From positions 124,001-188,000 of the forward strand of contig CALTTP010000004.1 in the NCBI GenBank assembly GCA_943912255.1: a stretch of 64,000 bases of DNA, in the 5' to 3' direction. This document shows, piece after piece, positions 53,210 through 61,870 of this stretch. Positions within the stretch are counted from its first letter, which is position 1. Each line of letters opens with the position of its first letter. The DNA is from an uncultured Peptoniphilaceae bacterium (GTDB lineage: Bacteria > Bacillota > Clostridia > Tissierellales > Peptoniphilaceae). Made by a program: the position numbers and the translations under genes. The notes beneath the pieces are model-generated. The model searched no databases and was not told the origin of the DNA. It saw only the letters and a list, made by a program, of their open reading frames with translations.

Positions 53210-54622
53210 ATGAATTTTAAAAGGTTAAAATTATTGCTACTTATTTTAGTGTTGATGTTGTTTTGTGGAAATAAAACTGTTCTTGCAAGAGAAGCTAATG
53301 ATGAATCAAAAGAACTTCTGAAGGAAAATAATATTAATTTAGATTTAAAAAAGTTTATTCCTTTAAATGAGAAAGATTCAAATTCAATTAAAGAACTTGA
53401 CCGATTAGATAATGATTTAGAAATACAAGAATATGATGGAAACTATATAGGGATAGGAAAAGAAGGAGCAATTGAGTATTTAGATTTGCTTGATGGAATA
53501 GGGAAACAGCAGACTATGCCTTTAAGAAAACCTCTGAGAACTTACAAAAATGCTGATAATCTAAAAGAAGATATAATAAAAGAATTAAAAGATAATAAAA
53601 TGGTGGATGATGACTATGTATTATATGAAACATATCCCATTTTTGAACAATACACTCAAATGATCTTAACAAAAGAGAGTAGGATAAATAACATATTTGA
53701 TAATGTATCTATAATTGTAGATAATTTAACGGGGCAAATTGTCCATTTTTCCAAACAAAAAGATTTTATTTTAAATGACATAGGAGTTAGCAAAATTGAA
53801 AATAAAGAAAAAGATGTTCGAGAAATTGTAGATAGATTTCTTATTGAAAACTCTAAGCCTGGTCTAAAAATCAGTGGGATAAATCTAAAAGTAATAAAAT
53901 TAGATCACCCGTACTTAATAGAAAACAAAGATAAAATTTCGCGCATTTACAATAATGAATATTTTATTGGGTATGACGTGGAGCTTACTAATGGTATTAG
54001 GATTTATGTTGATGGAGAAACTTTGAATCTGGTATATTTAGATGACGTTGAAAACTCCACATCTTTTTATGATAGAGAGAAGGGCAGATATAGATGGGAG
54101 AGGGCAAAAAACATTGCAGCAGTGATGGGCTTAAAAGGTCTTCCATGGGGTCAAGTTGGGGTAAGTTCAAATGGAACACACAATAAGTCTAGTATTTTAT
54201 ATAATATAAACACAAATACTAACCAAAGAGGATTTTCGTTCACTGGTCATTCTACTAATAATGGAAACGCAATGTTTTTAACCTCATCTTCACAAAATGG
54301 ATCTACTCCCCACGTGATAATAAAGAGTTCGGAATGTAGGACAAATTCACGTTGGTAACTGGTTTTCATGGATATGTGTCAATCAGAAGCGGCAAATACT
54401 TGGGCTAGTGTATTTAACATTTGGAGTAGTAGTAAAGGAAAGGTATTACTAGGCTGGAGAGGGAATGTTGGGGTTTCAACTAGCTATGTTTATACAACAA
54501 ATTTAAAAAATAATTGTGAACGATATAGAAGCAATTCATTATATAGCAATAGTGTTCGAGCGGTGAAGCAAACAAACTCAGCTGGCTATAATGCATCTAT
54601 ATTAAATTATAGAGGTGATTAG
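53210..54622 (+). pseudogene. secreted protein interrupted by an in-frame TAA
   Basis: Signal peptide (MNFKRLKLLLLILVLMLFC...), then a soluble N-terminal half with short repeated strand motifs (GQIVHFSKQ, VDGETLNLVYLDD) resembling PepSY/YcdB-like domains, then a C-terminal domain with LPWGQVGVSSNGTH, GFSFTGHSTNNG and, after the stop, LVFMDMCQSEAANTWASVF and LLGWRGNVGVSTS. Nothing but a TAA at 54356-54358 divides the two parts, which are in the same frame; a single base change would restore ...RWKLVFMDMC. Conceptual length 470 residues. Either a nonsense pseudogene or two separate products; the downstream part has no usable ribosome binding site. Function unknown. Confidence 0.68.
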
Positions 54623-55151
54623 AATTTTTAAGAAGACATTTAAGTACTTTATATTTCCATTGGTAATAGTTCTGTTAATTGGTTGTGATAAAAAAAGTTC
54701 GGTAAATAAACCTACTGCTGAAATTGGAAATAACAGTATAATAAGTGAAAATAAAATTGAGTTTAAATTCAACTTTATCGGTGCCGATATGGGATATATC
54801 GGGATGGGAGTTTACTATGACGGTTCTGAGAAGGACTTTAAAGAGCTTATATCTGAACTGGACAAGGTTAAGAAGGATGGTTCTTATGAGGCTAAGTTTA
54901 ATATAGAACTGGTATATGAAAACTTGATTCTATCCTTCGATACACCAAAGGATAAGGAAAAGTTATATATCAATTATGATGAATATGACAAGGGAGAAAA
55001 GAAAACCTATATTATTGAAGCAAACCCAGGGGATAGGAGCTATGACGCTATGATGAATATCTATGAGAAGGCCCTAAAGGACAACGGCTTATCCCCTGAG
55101 ACCATTGAAAAAGCATATAACGATAATTTTAGCCTGAACAATTTAAAATAG
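54615..55151 (+). CDS. small lipoprotein, unrecognised
   Basis: About 176-178 residues. Lipobox IVLLIGC followed by DKKSS indicates a lipid-anchored protein; the rest is a beta-rich, acidic soluble domain (FNFIGADMGYIGMGVYYDGSEKDF, then YINYDEYDKGEKKTYIIEA) of unknown family. The start is unclear: GTG 54615 overlaps the end of GAGGTGAT, while ATT 54624 is 4 bases after it, the same arrangement as in the YbaK gene at 26085. Coordinates follow the GTG. It overlaps the end of the interrupted secreted protein gene and is the last gene before a strong terminator, so it is probably part of the envelope-related cluster beginning at 49443. Confidence 0.7.
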   Translation: MIRIFKKTFKYFIFPLVIVLLIGCDKKSSVNKPTAEIGNNSIISENKIEFKFNFIGADMGYIGMGVYYDGSEKDFKELISELDKVKKDGSYEAKFNIELVYENLILSFDTPKDKEKLYINYDEYDKGEKKTYIIEANPGDRSYDAMMNIYEKALKDNGLSPETIEKAYNDNFSLNNLK

Positions 55152-55160
55152 TTAAATTAA

Positions 55161-55200
55161 AAATCCACTGAAAAAGTTCTTTCGGTGGATTTTCTTCTTT
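55161..55200 (+). terminator. terminator after the lipoprotein gene
   Basis: AAATCCACTGAAA pairs with TTTCGGTGGATTT (one wobble), then TTCTTCTTTT. Separates the two-component/envelope cluster from parA. Confidence 0.88.
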
Positions 55201-55301
55201 TCTTTAGATGATGGGAAAAGTCATATTATAACTTAGAAAGTACTTTCCACCCTCAAAAAACCTTCTGTCTATGTTATAATAATCTAAGAAAGGAAGGTAT
55301 T

Positions 55302-56066
55302 ATGAAAACTATTAGTATATTTAATCAAAAGGGTGGAGTTGGAAAGACCACTACTGTGGTAAATCTGTCCTGCGGTCTTGGTTTAAAGGGAAAGAAAGTC
55401 CTAGTAATCGACTTAGACCCTCAGGGGAATACATCCTCTGGCCTAGGCATAAATAAAAATGAACTGTCAGCAACGGTATATGATTTATTTGTTGGAGAAA
55501 ATCATAACGCAAGGGACTTGATTCTTGAAACCTCCAGCGCCAATGTGGATATAATACCTTCTAATATAGATTTATCTGGTGTAGAAATCGAACTTATTAA
55601 TCTTGATGAAAGGGAATTTTTTGTTAGAAAGGCATTGGAACCGGTAAAGGAGGAATATGACTTTATAATCTTAGACTGCCCTCCATCTTTAGGGCTTTTA
55701 AGTATAAATGCTCTAGTTGCTTCCGATTCCGTTATTATACCTATTCAAAGTGAATACTATGCTTTAGAGGGTTTAAGCCTTATTATTGAAACTATAAATT
55801 TAGTTAAAAAATCCTTAAACAAGTCTTTGGAGATTGAAGGGGTTCTCATTACCATGTATGATGGTAGAAACAATCTTTCTAGCGAAGTGGAAAGGGAAGT
55901 TAAGAGATATTTTAAGGATAAGGTTTTTAATTCTGTGATTCCTAGAAATGTTAGATTAGCTGAAGCGCCTAGTTTTGGAGAATCGATTTTTACTTATGAT
56001 AAAAACTCTCTAGGAGCTGCGGCATTTAAAGATTTAACTAAAGAGATAATTAATAATAATAGGTGA
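55302..56066 (+). CDS. parA: chromosome partitioning ATPase ParA/Soj
   Basis: 254 residues of the MinD/ParA family. The deviant Walker A KGGVGKTTTVVNL is at residues 10-22, the LDPQGNTSSGLG motif near 40, the Walker B-like FIILDCPPSLGLLS near 118 and the final AEAPSFGESIFTYD near 222. Without an N-terminal DNA-binding extension it is the chromosomal Soj type, acting with ParB and parS in origin segregation. ParB begins 4 nt after its stop. AAAGGAAGGTATT precedes the ATG. Confidence 0.93.
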   Translation: MKTISIFNQKGGVGKTTTVVNLSCGLGLKGKKVLVIDLDPQGNTSSGLGINKNELSATVYDLFVGENHNARDLILETSSANVDIIPSNIDLSGVEIELINLDEREFFVRKALEPVKEEYDFIILDCPPSLGLLSINALVASDSVIIPIQSEYYALEGLSLIIETINLVKKSLNKSLEIEGVLITMYDGRNNLSSEVEREVKRYFKDKVFNSVIPRNVRLAEAPSFGESIFTYDKNSLGAAAFKDLTKEIINNNR

Positions 56067-56070
56067 TAAA

Positions 56071-56907
56071 ATGACGAAGAAAAAAGGTTTAGGAAGAGGC
56101 CTAGGTTCACTTATCCCTCAAGATAGTATTGAAGAATCCCTAATGGATTCCAATAGGGAGTCGGATATTCTGGAAATGAATATTGGTAATTTATTTCCAA
56201 GACATGACCAACCTAGAAAGGAATTTGACGAAGAGAGTCTTATAGAGTTAAAGGAGTCCATTGAGGAGTTTGGAGTTATTCAGCCTATAATAGTGAGACC
56301 GGTAGGCTCAGAATATGAAATTGTTGCAGGGGAGAGAAGATATAGAGCTTCTCTTTTAGCAAATTTGGAAACTGTACCTGTAAGGATTATTGAAGCCAGT
56401 GATAAGGAGATAATGGAAATCTCCATTATTGAAAATATTCAAAGGGAGGACTTAAATCCCTATGAAGAGGCGACAGCCTATGAGGAGTTGATGAGAACTT
56501 ACAACTACACTCAAAAGGAATTGTCTGAAAGAATTGGCAAGTCTAGATCCTACATTGCAAATACAGTGAGACTTTTAAAACTGGACCCAGAGATTATTGA
56601 AGAACTCAAGGAAGGAAATATTACTTCAACTCAAGCTAGAAGCCTTCTTTCTATTGGAGATAAAAGGGAACGTTTTAAAATGCTTGAAAAATTACTTATG
56701 AAAAAGTCTTCTGTTAGGGAAGTTGAGAAGAGAACCACCAATAAAAGGCCTAAGGATATTTACAAGATTGAGATAGAGGAACGTTTGGTAGATTTTTTTG
56801 GAACTAAGGTCAATCTAAAGCCTAAGAAAAAAGGTGGAAAGATTGAGATTTTATATATGAGCAATGAAGACTTGGAAAGAATTTTGGAAATATTGGGAGG
56901 GATGTAA
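56071..56907 (+). CDS. parB: chromosome partitioning protein ParB/Spo0J
   Basis: 278 residues. Basic N-terminal KKKGLGRGLGSLIPQ, the ParB/sulfiredoxin nuclease-like core with RHDQPRKEFDEESL near 48 and the CTP-site GERRYRASLLANLETVP near 89, then the helix-turn-helix around LSERIGKSRSYIANTVRLLKL near 150 that binds parS, and the C-terminal dimerisation region. It loads on parS and recruits SMC. The start follows parA by 4 nt, so the two are one operon. A full-length parS (TGTTTCACGTGAAACA-type) was not recognised in the window. Confidence 0.93.
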   Translation: MTKKKGLGRGLGSLIPQDSIEESLMDSNRESDILEMNIGNLFPRHDQPRKEFDEESLIELKESIEEFGVIQPIIVRPVGSEYEIVAGERRYRASLLANLETVPVRIIEASDKEIMEISIIENIQREDLNPYEEATAYEELMRTYNYTQKELSERIGKSRSYIANTVRLLKLDPEIIEELKEGNITSTQARSLLSIGDKRERFKMLEKLLMKKSSVREVEKRTTNKRPKDIYKIEIEERLVDFFGTKVNLKPKKKGGKIEILYMSNEDLERILEILGGM

Positions 56908-57552
56908 ATGTATATCGATTTGGATTTAATAAACTTTTTGGAAAAGACTAAGAGTAAGGAAATGCCAGGAGGAGGGGCTGTTGTTGCCTATACTGGTGCT
57001 TTAGGAGCTGCTCTTACCCTAATGGTTGGAAACTTGAGTTTTGGAAAAAAATCCTTTGAATCCCTTGATGATAGTATTAAAGAACAGGTTAAGAAGGATT
57101 ATGAAAAGCTGGAAAGCATTATTGAAGATCTAAAGTTAATGGTAGATGAAGATGCAAAGTCCTTTGACGGGGTTTTAGATTCTTTTAAATTACCTAAGGA
57201 TACTGAAGAGGAAAAGAAATTTAGAGATCAAAAGATGCAAGAAGGCTATAAGAAAGCCCTTAATGTTCCTTTGAGAACCTGTGAGTTGATTATAGAGTGT
57301 ATGAAACTTCAAAGATCCTTTGCCAAATATGGCAATATCTGGGCCATAACTGACCAAGGAACGGGAACTGCCCTACTACATGGCAGTGGAGAAGCTGTTT
57401 TATTAAATGTAATAATAAATCTTCAAGCAATAAATGAAGGACCTTATAAAGATGAAGTTATGGACAAACTGGGAAGATATCAAAAAGAATTGAAAGAATT
57501 ATACGACGAGTTGATGGGAAGTTGTTATAAGAGATTGGAAGAGATGAAGTAG
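56908..57552 (+). CDS. cyclodeaminase/cyclohydrolase family protein (FTCD C-domain/FchA like)
   Basis: 214 residues, helical bundle family. MPGGGAVVAYTGALGAALTLMVGNLS near residues 19-44 carries the Gly-rich core of methenyl-THF cyclohydrolase/formimidoyl-THF cyclodeaminase, followed by VDEDAKSFDGVLDSF near 79 and ALLHGSGEAVLLNVIINLQA near 154. It would act in folate one-carbon metabolism; which of the two reactions cannot be decided without the rest of a FTCD fusion. It starts one base after the parB stop and the next gene follows one base after its own stop, so it is in the parAB transcription unit by spacing. Confidence 0.85.
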   Translation: MYIDLDLINFLEKTKSKEMPGGGAVVAYTGALGAALTLMVGNLSFGKKSFESLDDSIKEQVKKDYEKLESIIEDLKLMVDEDAKSFDGVLDSFKLPKDTEEEKKFRDQKMQEGYKKALNVPLRTCELIIECMKLQRSFAKYGNIWAITDQGTGTALLHGSGEAVLLNVIINLQAINEGPYKDEVMDKLGRYQKELKELYDELMGSCYKRLEEMK

Positions 57553-58710
57553 ATGATTTATTTTGACAATGGAGCTACCACTTGGCCAAAACCTGAAAGC
57601 GTCTATGAAAAGACCATGGAAGCCATGAGAAAGTTTGGCGCAAACCCTGGTAGAAGCGGCCATTCCATGTCCTTAAAGATGGATAGGGAAATTTTCAATT
57701 CCAGGGCTAAAATAGCTGAATTTGTTGGTGGGGACAATCCACTAAACTTGATTTTTACTAAAAATTGTACCGATGCACTGAATATTGCAATCAAAGGCGC
57801 CTATAAAGAAAAAAGCCATATTATTACTTCTTCCATGGAGCATAATTCGGTTTTAAGACCGTTGTTTCACTTGGAAGAAGAGGGGTTAATTGAGTTAACA
57901 GTGGTTTATGCAAATGAACAGGGTGTCCTTGACCCTAAGGATTTTAAAGAGGCTATTAGAGAAAACACGGATATGTGTGTAATCACTGGAATGTCCAATC
58001 TTGTTGGAACCATAACCCTTTTAGATGAAATAATTGGGATACTTAAAGAAAGAGATATCTTTGTAATCGTTGATGCTGCCCAATGCCTTGGGTACTTGGA
58101 TATGGATGTTAAGAGACAAAATATTGATATGCTCTGTTTTCCAGGTCATAAATCCCTATTTGGTCCAATGGGTACTGGAGGACTTTATATCAATACCGAT
58201 AGAACCCTTAGAACTGTTGAAGAGGGTGGAACTGGGTCCTTTTCGCAAGTGCTAAAAATGCCTGAGATCTACCCAGATAGACTGGAAGGGGGCACTCTTA
58301 ATGGCCCGTCCATAGTTGGTCTGGGGGCAGGTATAGATTATATAAATGAAATTGGTTTAGACAATATAAGAGAACATGAAAATACACTTAGGGACTATTT
58401 TATTGAAGAGGCTAGTAAAATTGACAATCTTATTCTATATGGTCCTTTAGATGAAAGGCAGGGTCCTGTAATTTCCATGAATATGGAAGGGTTAGACTCT
58501 TCTGCTCTAGCCTATACATTGGACCAGGATTATGAAATTGCCACTAGGGCAGGCTTTCACTGTGCTCCTTTGGCCCATAAATCCATTGGAACAGATAAGA
58601 AGGGGGCTGTGAGATTTAGCTTTTCCTATTTAAATAATAAAGAGGAAATTGATCAGTCCATAGAAGCCTTGAAAATTATATCACAAGGGGTAAAAAGTGG
58701 AAACATTTAA
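57553..58710 (+). CDS. cysteine desulfurase-type class V aminotransferase
   Basis: 385 residues, PLP enzyme of the NifS/SufS-like family. N-terminal YFDNGATTWPKP, the cofactor His/Asn EHNSVLRP near 97, DAAQCLG near 174, the Schiff-base lysine PGHKSLFGPMG near 199 and the persulfide loop AGFHCAPLAHK near 336 with the catalytic Cys. It removes sulfur (or selenium) from cysteine; relatives with the short loop are SufS/CsdA-like. The gene begins one base after the previous stop. It could feed the Fe-S requirement of this cluster-rich organism or the TusA/DUF3343 carriers, but no link is proven. Confidence 0.87.
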   Translation: MIYFDNGATTWPKPESVYEKTMEAMRKFGANPGRSGHSMSLKMDREIFNSRAKIAEFVGGDNPLNLIFTKNCTDALNIAIKGAYKEKSHIITSSMEHNSVLRPLFHLEEEGLIELTVVYANEQGVLDPKDFKEAIRENTDMCVITGMSNLVGTITLLDEIIGILKERDIFVIVDAAQCLGYLDMDVKRQNIDMLCFPGHKSLFGPMGTGGLYINTDRTLRTVEEGGTGSFSQVLKMPEIYPDRLEGGTLNGPSIVGLGAGIDYINEIGLDNIREHENTLRDYFIEEASKIDNLILYGPLDERQGPVISMNMEGLDSSALAYTLDQDYEIATRAGFHCAPLAHKSIGTDKKGAVRFSFSYLNNKEEIDQSIEALKIISQGVKSGNI

Positions 58711-59197
58711 GACTATTGTACAGACGGGAAGCTTTTTCTTGTTTATTTTACTTGCCTTTTTGATGTTTGTAGCCTTTTCCAATATGTTTAAGATAAATAG
58801 AAAGATAAATAGACTTAAAAGAAGGTACGACAATATATTAAAAGGACGAGGAGAGCTTAACCTAGAAGAGGTTTTACTTGCTCATTCAGAGGATTTGGAG
58901 AGGATTGTTATTGCCCAGGAGCAAATAAAATCAAGACAGGAACAATTAGAGGATGTTATAAAGAACTCTATCCAAAAAATTGGGTACCATAAATATGACG
59001 CCTTTCCTGAGCTAAGAAATAAACTGTCCTTTACCTTGGTGTTAATGGATAGGGATGACACTGGGCTTATGTTGACCAGCATCTATGGAAGGGATAGTTC
59101 TGTAACATTTTCTAAGAAAATCGAACGAGGTAAAGTGTCGGAGGAGATTTCTCAAGAAGAACAAATAGCTCTAGATAGAGCTTTGAAAACAAAGTAA
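58697..59197 (+). CDS. DUF4446 family membrane-anchored protein
   Basis: 166 residues. One N-terminal hydrophobic segment (about 12-30, SFFLFILLAFLMFVAF), a coiled-coil region (about 33-98) and a C-terminal domain with YDAFPELRNKLSFTLVLMD and LTSIYGRDSSVTFSKKIE, the family signature. DUF4446 proteins are uncharacterised and often lie beside parB in Clostridia, as here. The GTG start at 58697 overlaps the end of the cysteine desulfurase gene by 14 nt. Nothing catalytic visible; a membrane-linked partner of chromosome segregation or cell-cycle events is speculation from location. Confidence 0.87.
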   Translation: METFKTIVQTGSFFLFILLAFLMFVAFSNMFKINRKINRLKRRYDNILKGRGELNLEEVLLAHSEDLERIVIAQEQIKSRQEQLEDVIKNSIQKIGYHKYDAFPELRNKLSFTLVLMDRDDTGLMLTSIYGRDSSVTFSKKIERGKVSEEISQEEQIALDRALKTK

Positions 59198-59207
59198 AGG
59201 AGTATCA

Positions 59208-60182
59208 ATGGATATTATAAAAAATGTTAAAGAGCAAATTGAAGGCAAAAATATCAAAATAGTATTTCCAGAAGGAGAAGATATTAGGATATTAAAGGCC
59301 TGCACAAGACTTCAAGAAGAGGGAATTATTCATCCGATTCTCTTGGGAAACCTTGCAGAGATAAATAATACCGCAAGGGAAAACAATGTGGATATTGAAA
59401 ACCTAGAGATTTTAGACATGGAAAACTATCCTGAGAGGGATATGCTTTTAGACGCCTTTGAAGAGAGAAGAAAGGGCAAGAACAGTAGAGAAGAATGTAG
59501 TGAAATGCTAAAGATTCCTAACTACTTTGGAACCATGTTGGTGCATACTGGAAAGGCTTCAGGTCTAGTAAGTGGAGCTGTAAACTCTACAGGGGACACT
59601 GTAAGACCGGCACTACAAATCATAAAGACAAAACCAGGTATTTCTAGAACCAGTGGTGCTATGCTTATGCTGGGACCTAATGAGGAACTATATGTATTTG
59701 CAGATATTGCAATAAATATTGAGTTGGAAGCATCTCAATTGGCGGAAGTTGCACTATGTTCAGCAAAAACTGCAAAATTATTTGGCTTAGACCCTAAAGT
59801 TGCAATGCTTTCCTTCTCAACAAAGGGTTCTGCAAAACACGAATTGGCATCAAAGATAGAAGAAGCTACAAAGCTTGCCAAAGAATTGGACAAGGAACTA
59901 GCAGTAGATGGAGAGATGCAATTTGATGCAGCTATTTCACCGGTGGTTGCAAAGAAAAAAGCTCCCGACTCCAAAGTAGCAGGACAGGCAAATGTGTTTA
60001 TCTTCCCTGATCTACAAGCGGGAAACATTGGATATAAAATAGCTCAAAGACTTGGAGGTTTCGAGGCGATTGGACCAATCCTTCAAGGACTTAACAAACC
60101 GATCTCCGACCTATCAAGGGGATGCGTAGAAGAGGACGTATACAAAATAGCCCTAATAACTGCGGCTCAATCATTACAATAG
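59208..60182 (+). CDS. pta: phosphate acetyltransferase
   Basis: 324 residues, the short class I Pta that interconverts acetyl-CoA and acetyl phosphate for ATP-yielding acetate production. Motifs: IVFPEGEDIRIL near residue 18, FGTMLVHTGKASGLVSGAV near 105, TVRPALQIIKTKPG near 130, AMLSFSTKGSA near 202 and IFPDLQAGNIGYKIAQRLGG near 265. AAAGGAGTATCA precedes ATG. It follows the DUF4446 gene by 10 nt and is closed by a good terminator, so it may be read from the parAB transcript or an internal promoter. No ackA in the window. Phosphate butyryltransferase is unlikely given the motif set. Confidence 0.93.
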   Translation: MDIIKNVKEQIEGKNIKIVFPEGEDIRILKACTRLQEEGIIHPILLGNLAEINNTARENNVDIENLEILDMENYPERDMLLDAFEERRKGKNSREECSEMLKIPNYFGTMLVHTGKASGLVSGAVNSTGDTVRPALQIIKTKPGISRTSGAMLMLGPNEELYVFADIAINIELEASQLAEVALCSAKTAKLFGLDPKVAMLSFSTKGSAKHELASKIEEATKLAKELDKELAVDGEMQFDAAISPVVAKKKAPDSKVAGQANVFIFPDLQAGNIGYKIAQRLGGFEAIGPILQGLNKPISDLSRGCVEEDVYKIALITAAQSLQ

Positions 60183-60190
60183 ATATAAGG

Positions 60191-60218
60191 CCTACGACTG
60201 AAGAGTTGTAGGTTTTTT
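60191..60218 (+). terminator. terminator after pta
   Basis: CCTACGACT pairs with AGTTGTAGG (one G-T wobble), loop GAAG, then six T. Ends the parAB-to-pta run. Confidence 0.9.
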
Positions 60219-60287
60219 ATTTCCTTAAAAACGACATAATCCTAATAACTAGCCAATAAAGGGGTAAATGTATTAGGAGGTGAGAGT

Positions 60288-60995
60288 ATGAGTAAATTTT
60301 ATAGTTCCATTGTAGATTATTATGAAAAAATTTTTGAAGTGAATTCACAACAGATTGATTTTCTTTTAGAAAACAATCCTAAGACTGCTTTAGACATCGC
60401 TTGTGCAACGGGCAGTACTATGGAGTTGTTAAGAAAGGGCGGCGTTGAAGTAACTGGCATTGACCTGGACCCTATGTTTGTGGGAAGGGCTAAAGAAAAG
60501 GGTTTAGATGTAAAAGTCTTAAATATGCTTGACCTTGAGGAAGAGGAGAGGACTTTTTATCTTGTTTACTGTATTGGAAATTCCATTGCCCATTTGGAGG
60601 GTCACAATCAATTGGAGATATTTTTAAGAAAGGCCTATAACAAGGTGAAAGAAGGCGGCGAATTGGTAATTTCTTTTATTAACTTTGAACCATTTTTAAA
60701 GGGTAAACCTGACGAGCAAGGTCTACTTGGAAATCTTCCAACTATAGAAAAGGAAGGTTTAAGTTTTGTAAGAGAATATTATAAGGAAGAAGACCATATT
60801 AGATTTCATACCATTCTAAAGACAAATGATAGGGAAATAGAAAATAACGAAAGGTTATTTCCTTTTTCAAAAGAAGAGGTATTGAAACAATTTGAAGAAA
60901 AGGGCTTTAATAAAATTGAAGTTTATGGAAGTTTCAATAAAGACGACTTTGATATAGAAAAAAGTATGTCTATAATTATAAGAGGAATAAAATAG
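60288..60995 (+). CDS. class I SAM-dependent methyltransferase
   Basis: 235 residues. AdoMet motif I ALDIACATGSTMELLRKGG near residue 35 (G-x-G variant A-C-A-T-G), motif II VTGIDLDPMFVGRA near 55, and LVYCIGNSIAHLEG near 95. Methyl acceptor unknown; small-molecule type fold. AGGAGGTGAGAGT before ATG. The 9-nt gap to the nitroreductase gene suggests co-transcription, but the two families have no known joint function. Its cytosolic nature follows from lack of signal or membrane segments. Confidence 0.83.
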   Translation: MSKFYSSIVDYYEKIFEVNSQQIDFLLENNPKTALDIACATGSTMELLRKGGVEVTGIDLDPMFVGRAKEKGLDVKVLNMLDLEEEERTFYLVYCIGNSIAHLEGHNQLEIFLRKAYNKVKEGGELVISFINFEPFLKGKPDEQGLLGNLPTIEKEGLSFVREYYKEEDHIRFHTILKTNDREIENNERLFPFSKEEVLKQFEEKGFNKIEVYGSFNKDDFDIEKSMSIIIRGIK

Positions 60996-61004
60996 AGGTA
61001 TAAA

Positions 61005-61763
61005 ATGACACAGACCATAGAAAAACAACTTAACCACCGCTCAATAAGAGAATTTGAGGACAGAGAAGTTTCAAAAGAAGACTTGGAACTGTTTAAAAAA
61101 GTTATCCAAAGAACGGCTACAAGTACGGGAATTCAGTCCTATTCCGTGATTAGAGTAAAAGATGAAGAAAAGAGAAGTCAAATATCACAAGTGTGTAACC
61201 AAGACTATGTGAAAAGGGCGCCGGAATTATTTATCTTTTTAGTAGACTGCTATAGAAATGAAAAGATAGCAAAGGAGTTGACAGGTGAAAACCTAGAGCA
61301 GGCCTATGACATGGAAAAGTTTTTCCAAGGTTTTTCAGACTCTATTTTGGCTGCGCAAAATTTAATGACTGCAATAGAATCAAAGGAGATGGGAGGAGTT
61401 TTCCTAGGCTCTATCCTAAATGACAGTCAAAGGATAATAGAAATACTAAACCTACCTAAATATACCTTTCCATCATTAGGTGTAGCCTTTGGATATCCAA
61501 ATCAAAGTCCCATGCTAAAGCCTAGGATGGATATGAAGCTTAGATTTTTTGAAGATGAGTATCAGACTTTTGATAATTATTTAGATGAAATCAAGGACTA
61601 TGATGAAGAGATGAAAAGATACTATGACCTTAGGCAGGCGGATAAGCCTTTGGATAGTTTTAGTGAGCAACTTGTAAGTCGTTTTAAAAACACCTTAGAA
61701 AAGAGGGCTTCTATGTTAAATGTTGTCAGGAGTCAGGGCTTTGACCTTAAACTAAAGAATTAG
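61005..61763 (+). CDS. NADPH-dependent nitroreductase family oxidoreductase (NfsA/FRP-like)
   Basis: 252 residues of the FMN-binding nitroreductase family. N-terminal LNHRSIREFEDREVSKEDL near residue 8 holds the flavin-phosphate Arg/Ser cluster; STGIQSYSVIRV near 39, DSILAAQNLMTAIESKEMGG near 110 and LPKYTFPSLGVAFGYPNQSP near 148 follow, matching the NfsA/FRP branch. It reduces nitro, quinone or azo compounds with NAD(P)H; physiological substrate unknown. GAGGTATAAA before ATG. Likely one transcript with the methyltransferase. No terminator of strength seen before the sugar transporter locus. Confidence 0.87.
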   Translation: MTQTIEKQLNHRSIREFEDREVSKEDLELFKKVIQRTATSTGIQSYSVIRVKDEEKRSQISQVCNQDYVKRAPELFIFLVDCYRNEKIAKELTGENLEQAYDMEKFFQGFSDSILAAQNLMTAIESKEMGGVFLGSILNDSQRIIEILNLPKYTFPSLGVAFGYPNQSPMLKPRMDMKLRFFEDEYQTFDNYLDEIKDYDEEMKRYYDLRQADKPLDSFSEQLVSRFKNTLEKRASMLNVVRSQGFDLKLKN

Positions 61764-61870
61764 GACAAAAACCTTAAAATATATATTTATGTTTTTAATA
61801 AGCTGAAAGATGAAGTTTTCGATAGTATAATATCAATGTAGTTAAAAACAAAATATATATGGAGGTAAAA

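Noticed and set aside
54305..54325. CACGTG core at about 54311 near parAB, considered as a parS site
   Set aside because: Only the central bases agree with TGTTTCACGTGAAACA; the arms do not, and it lies inside a coding segment.
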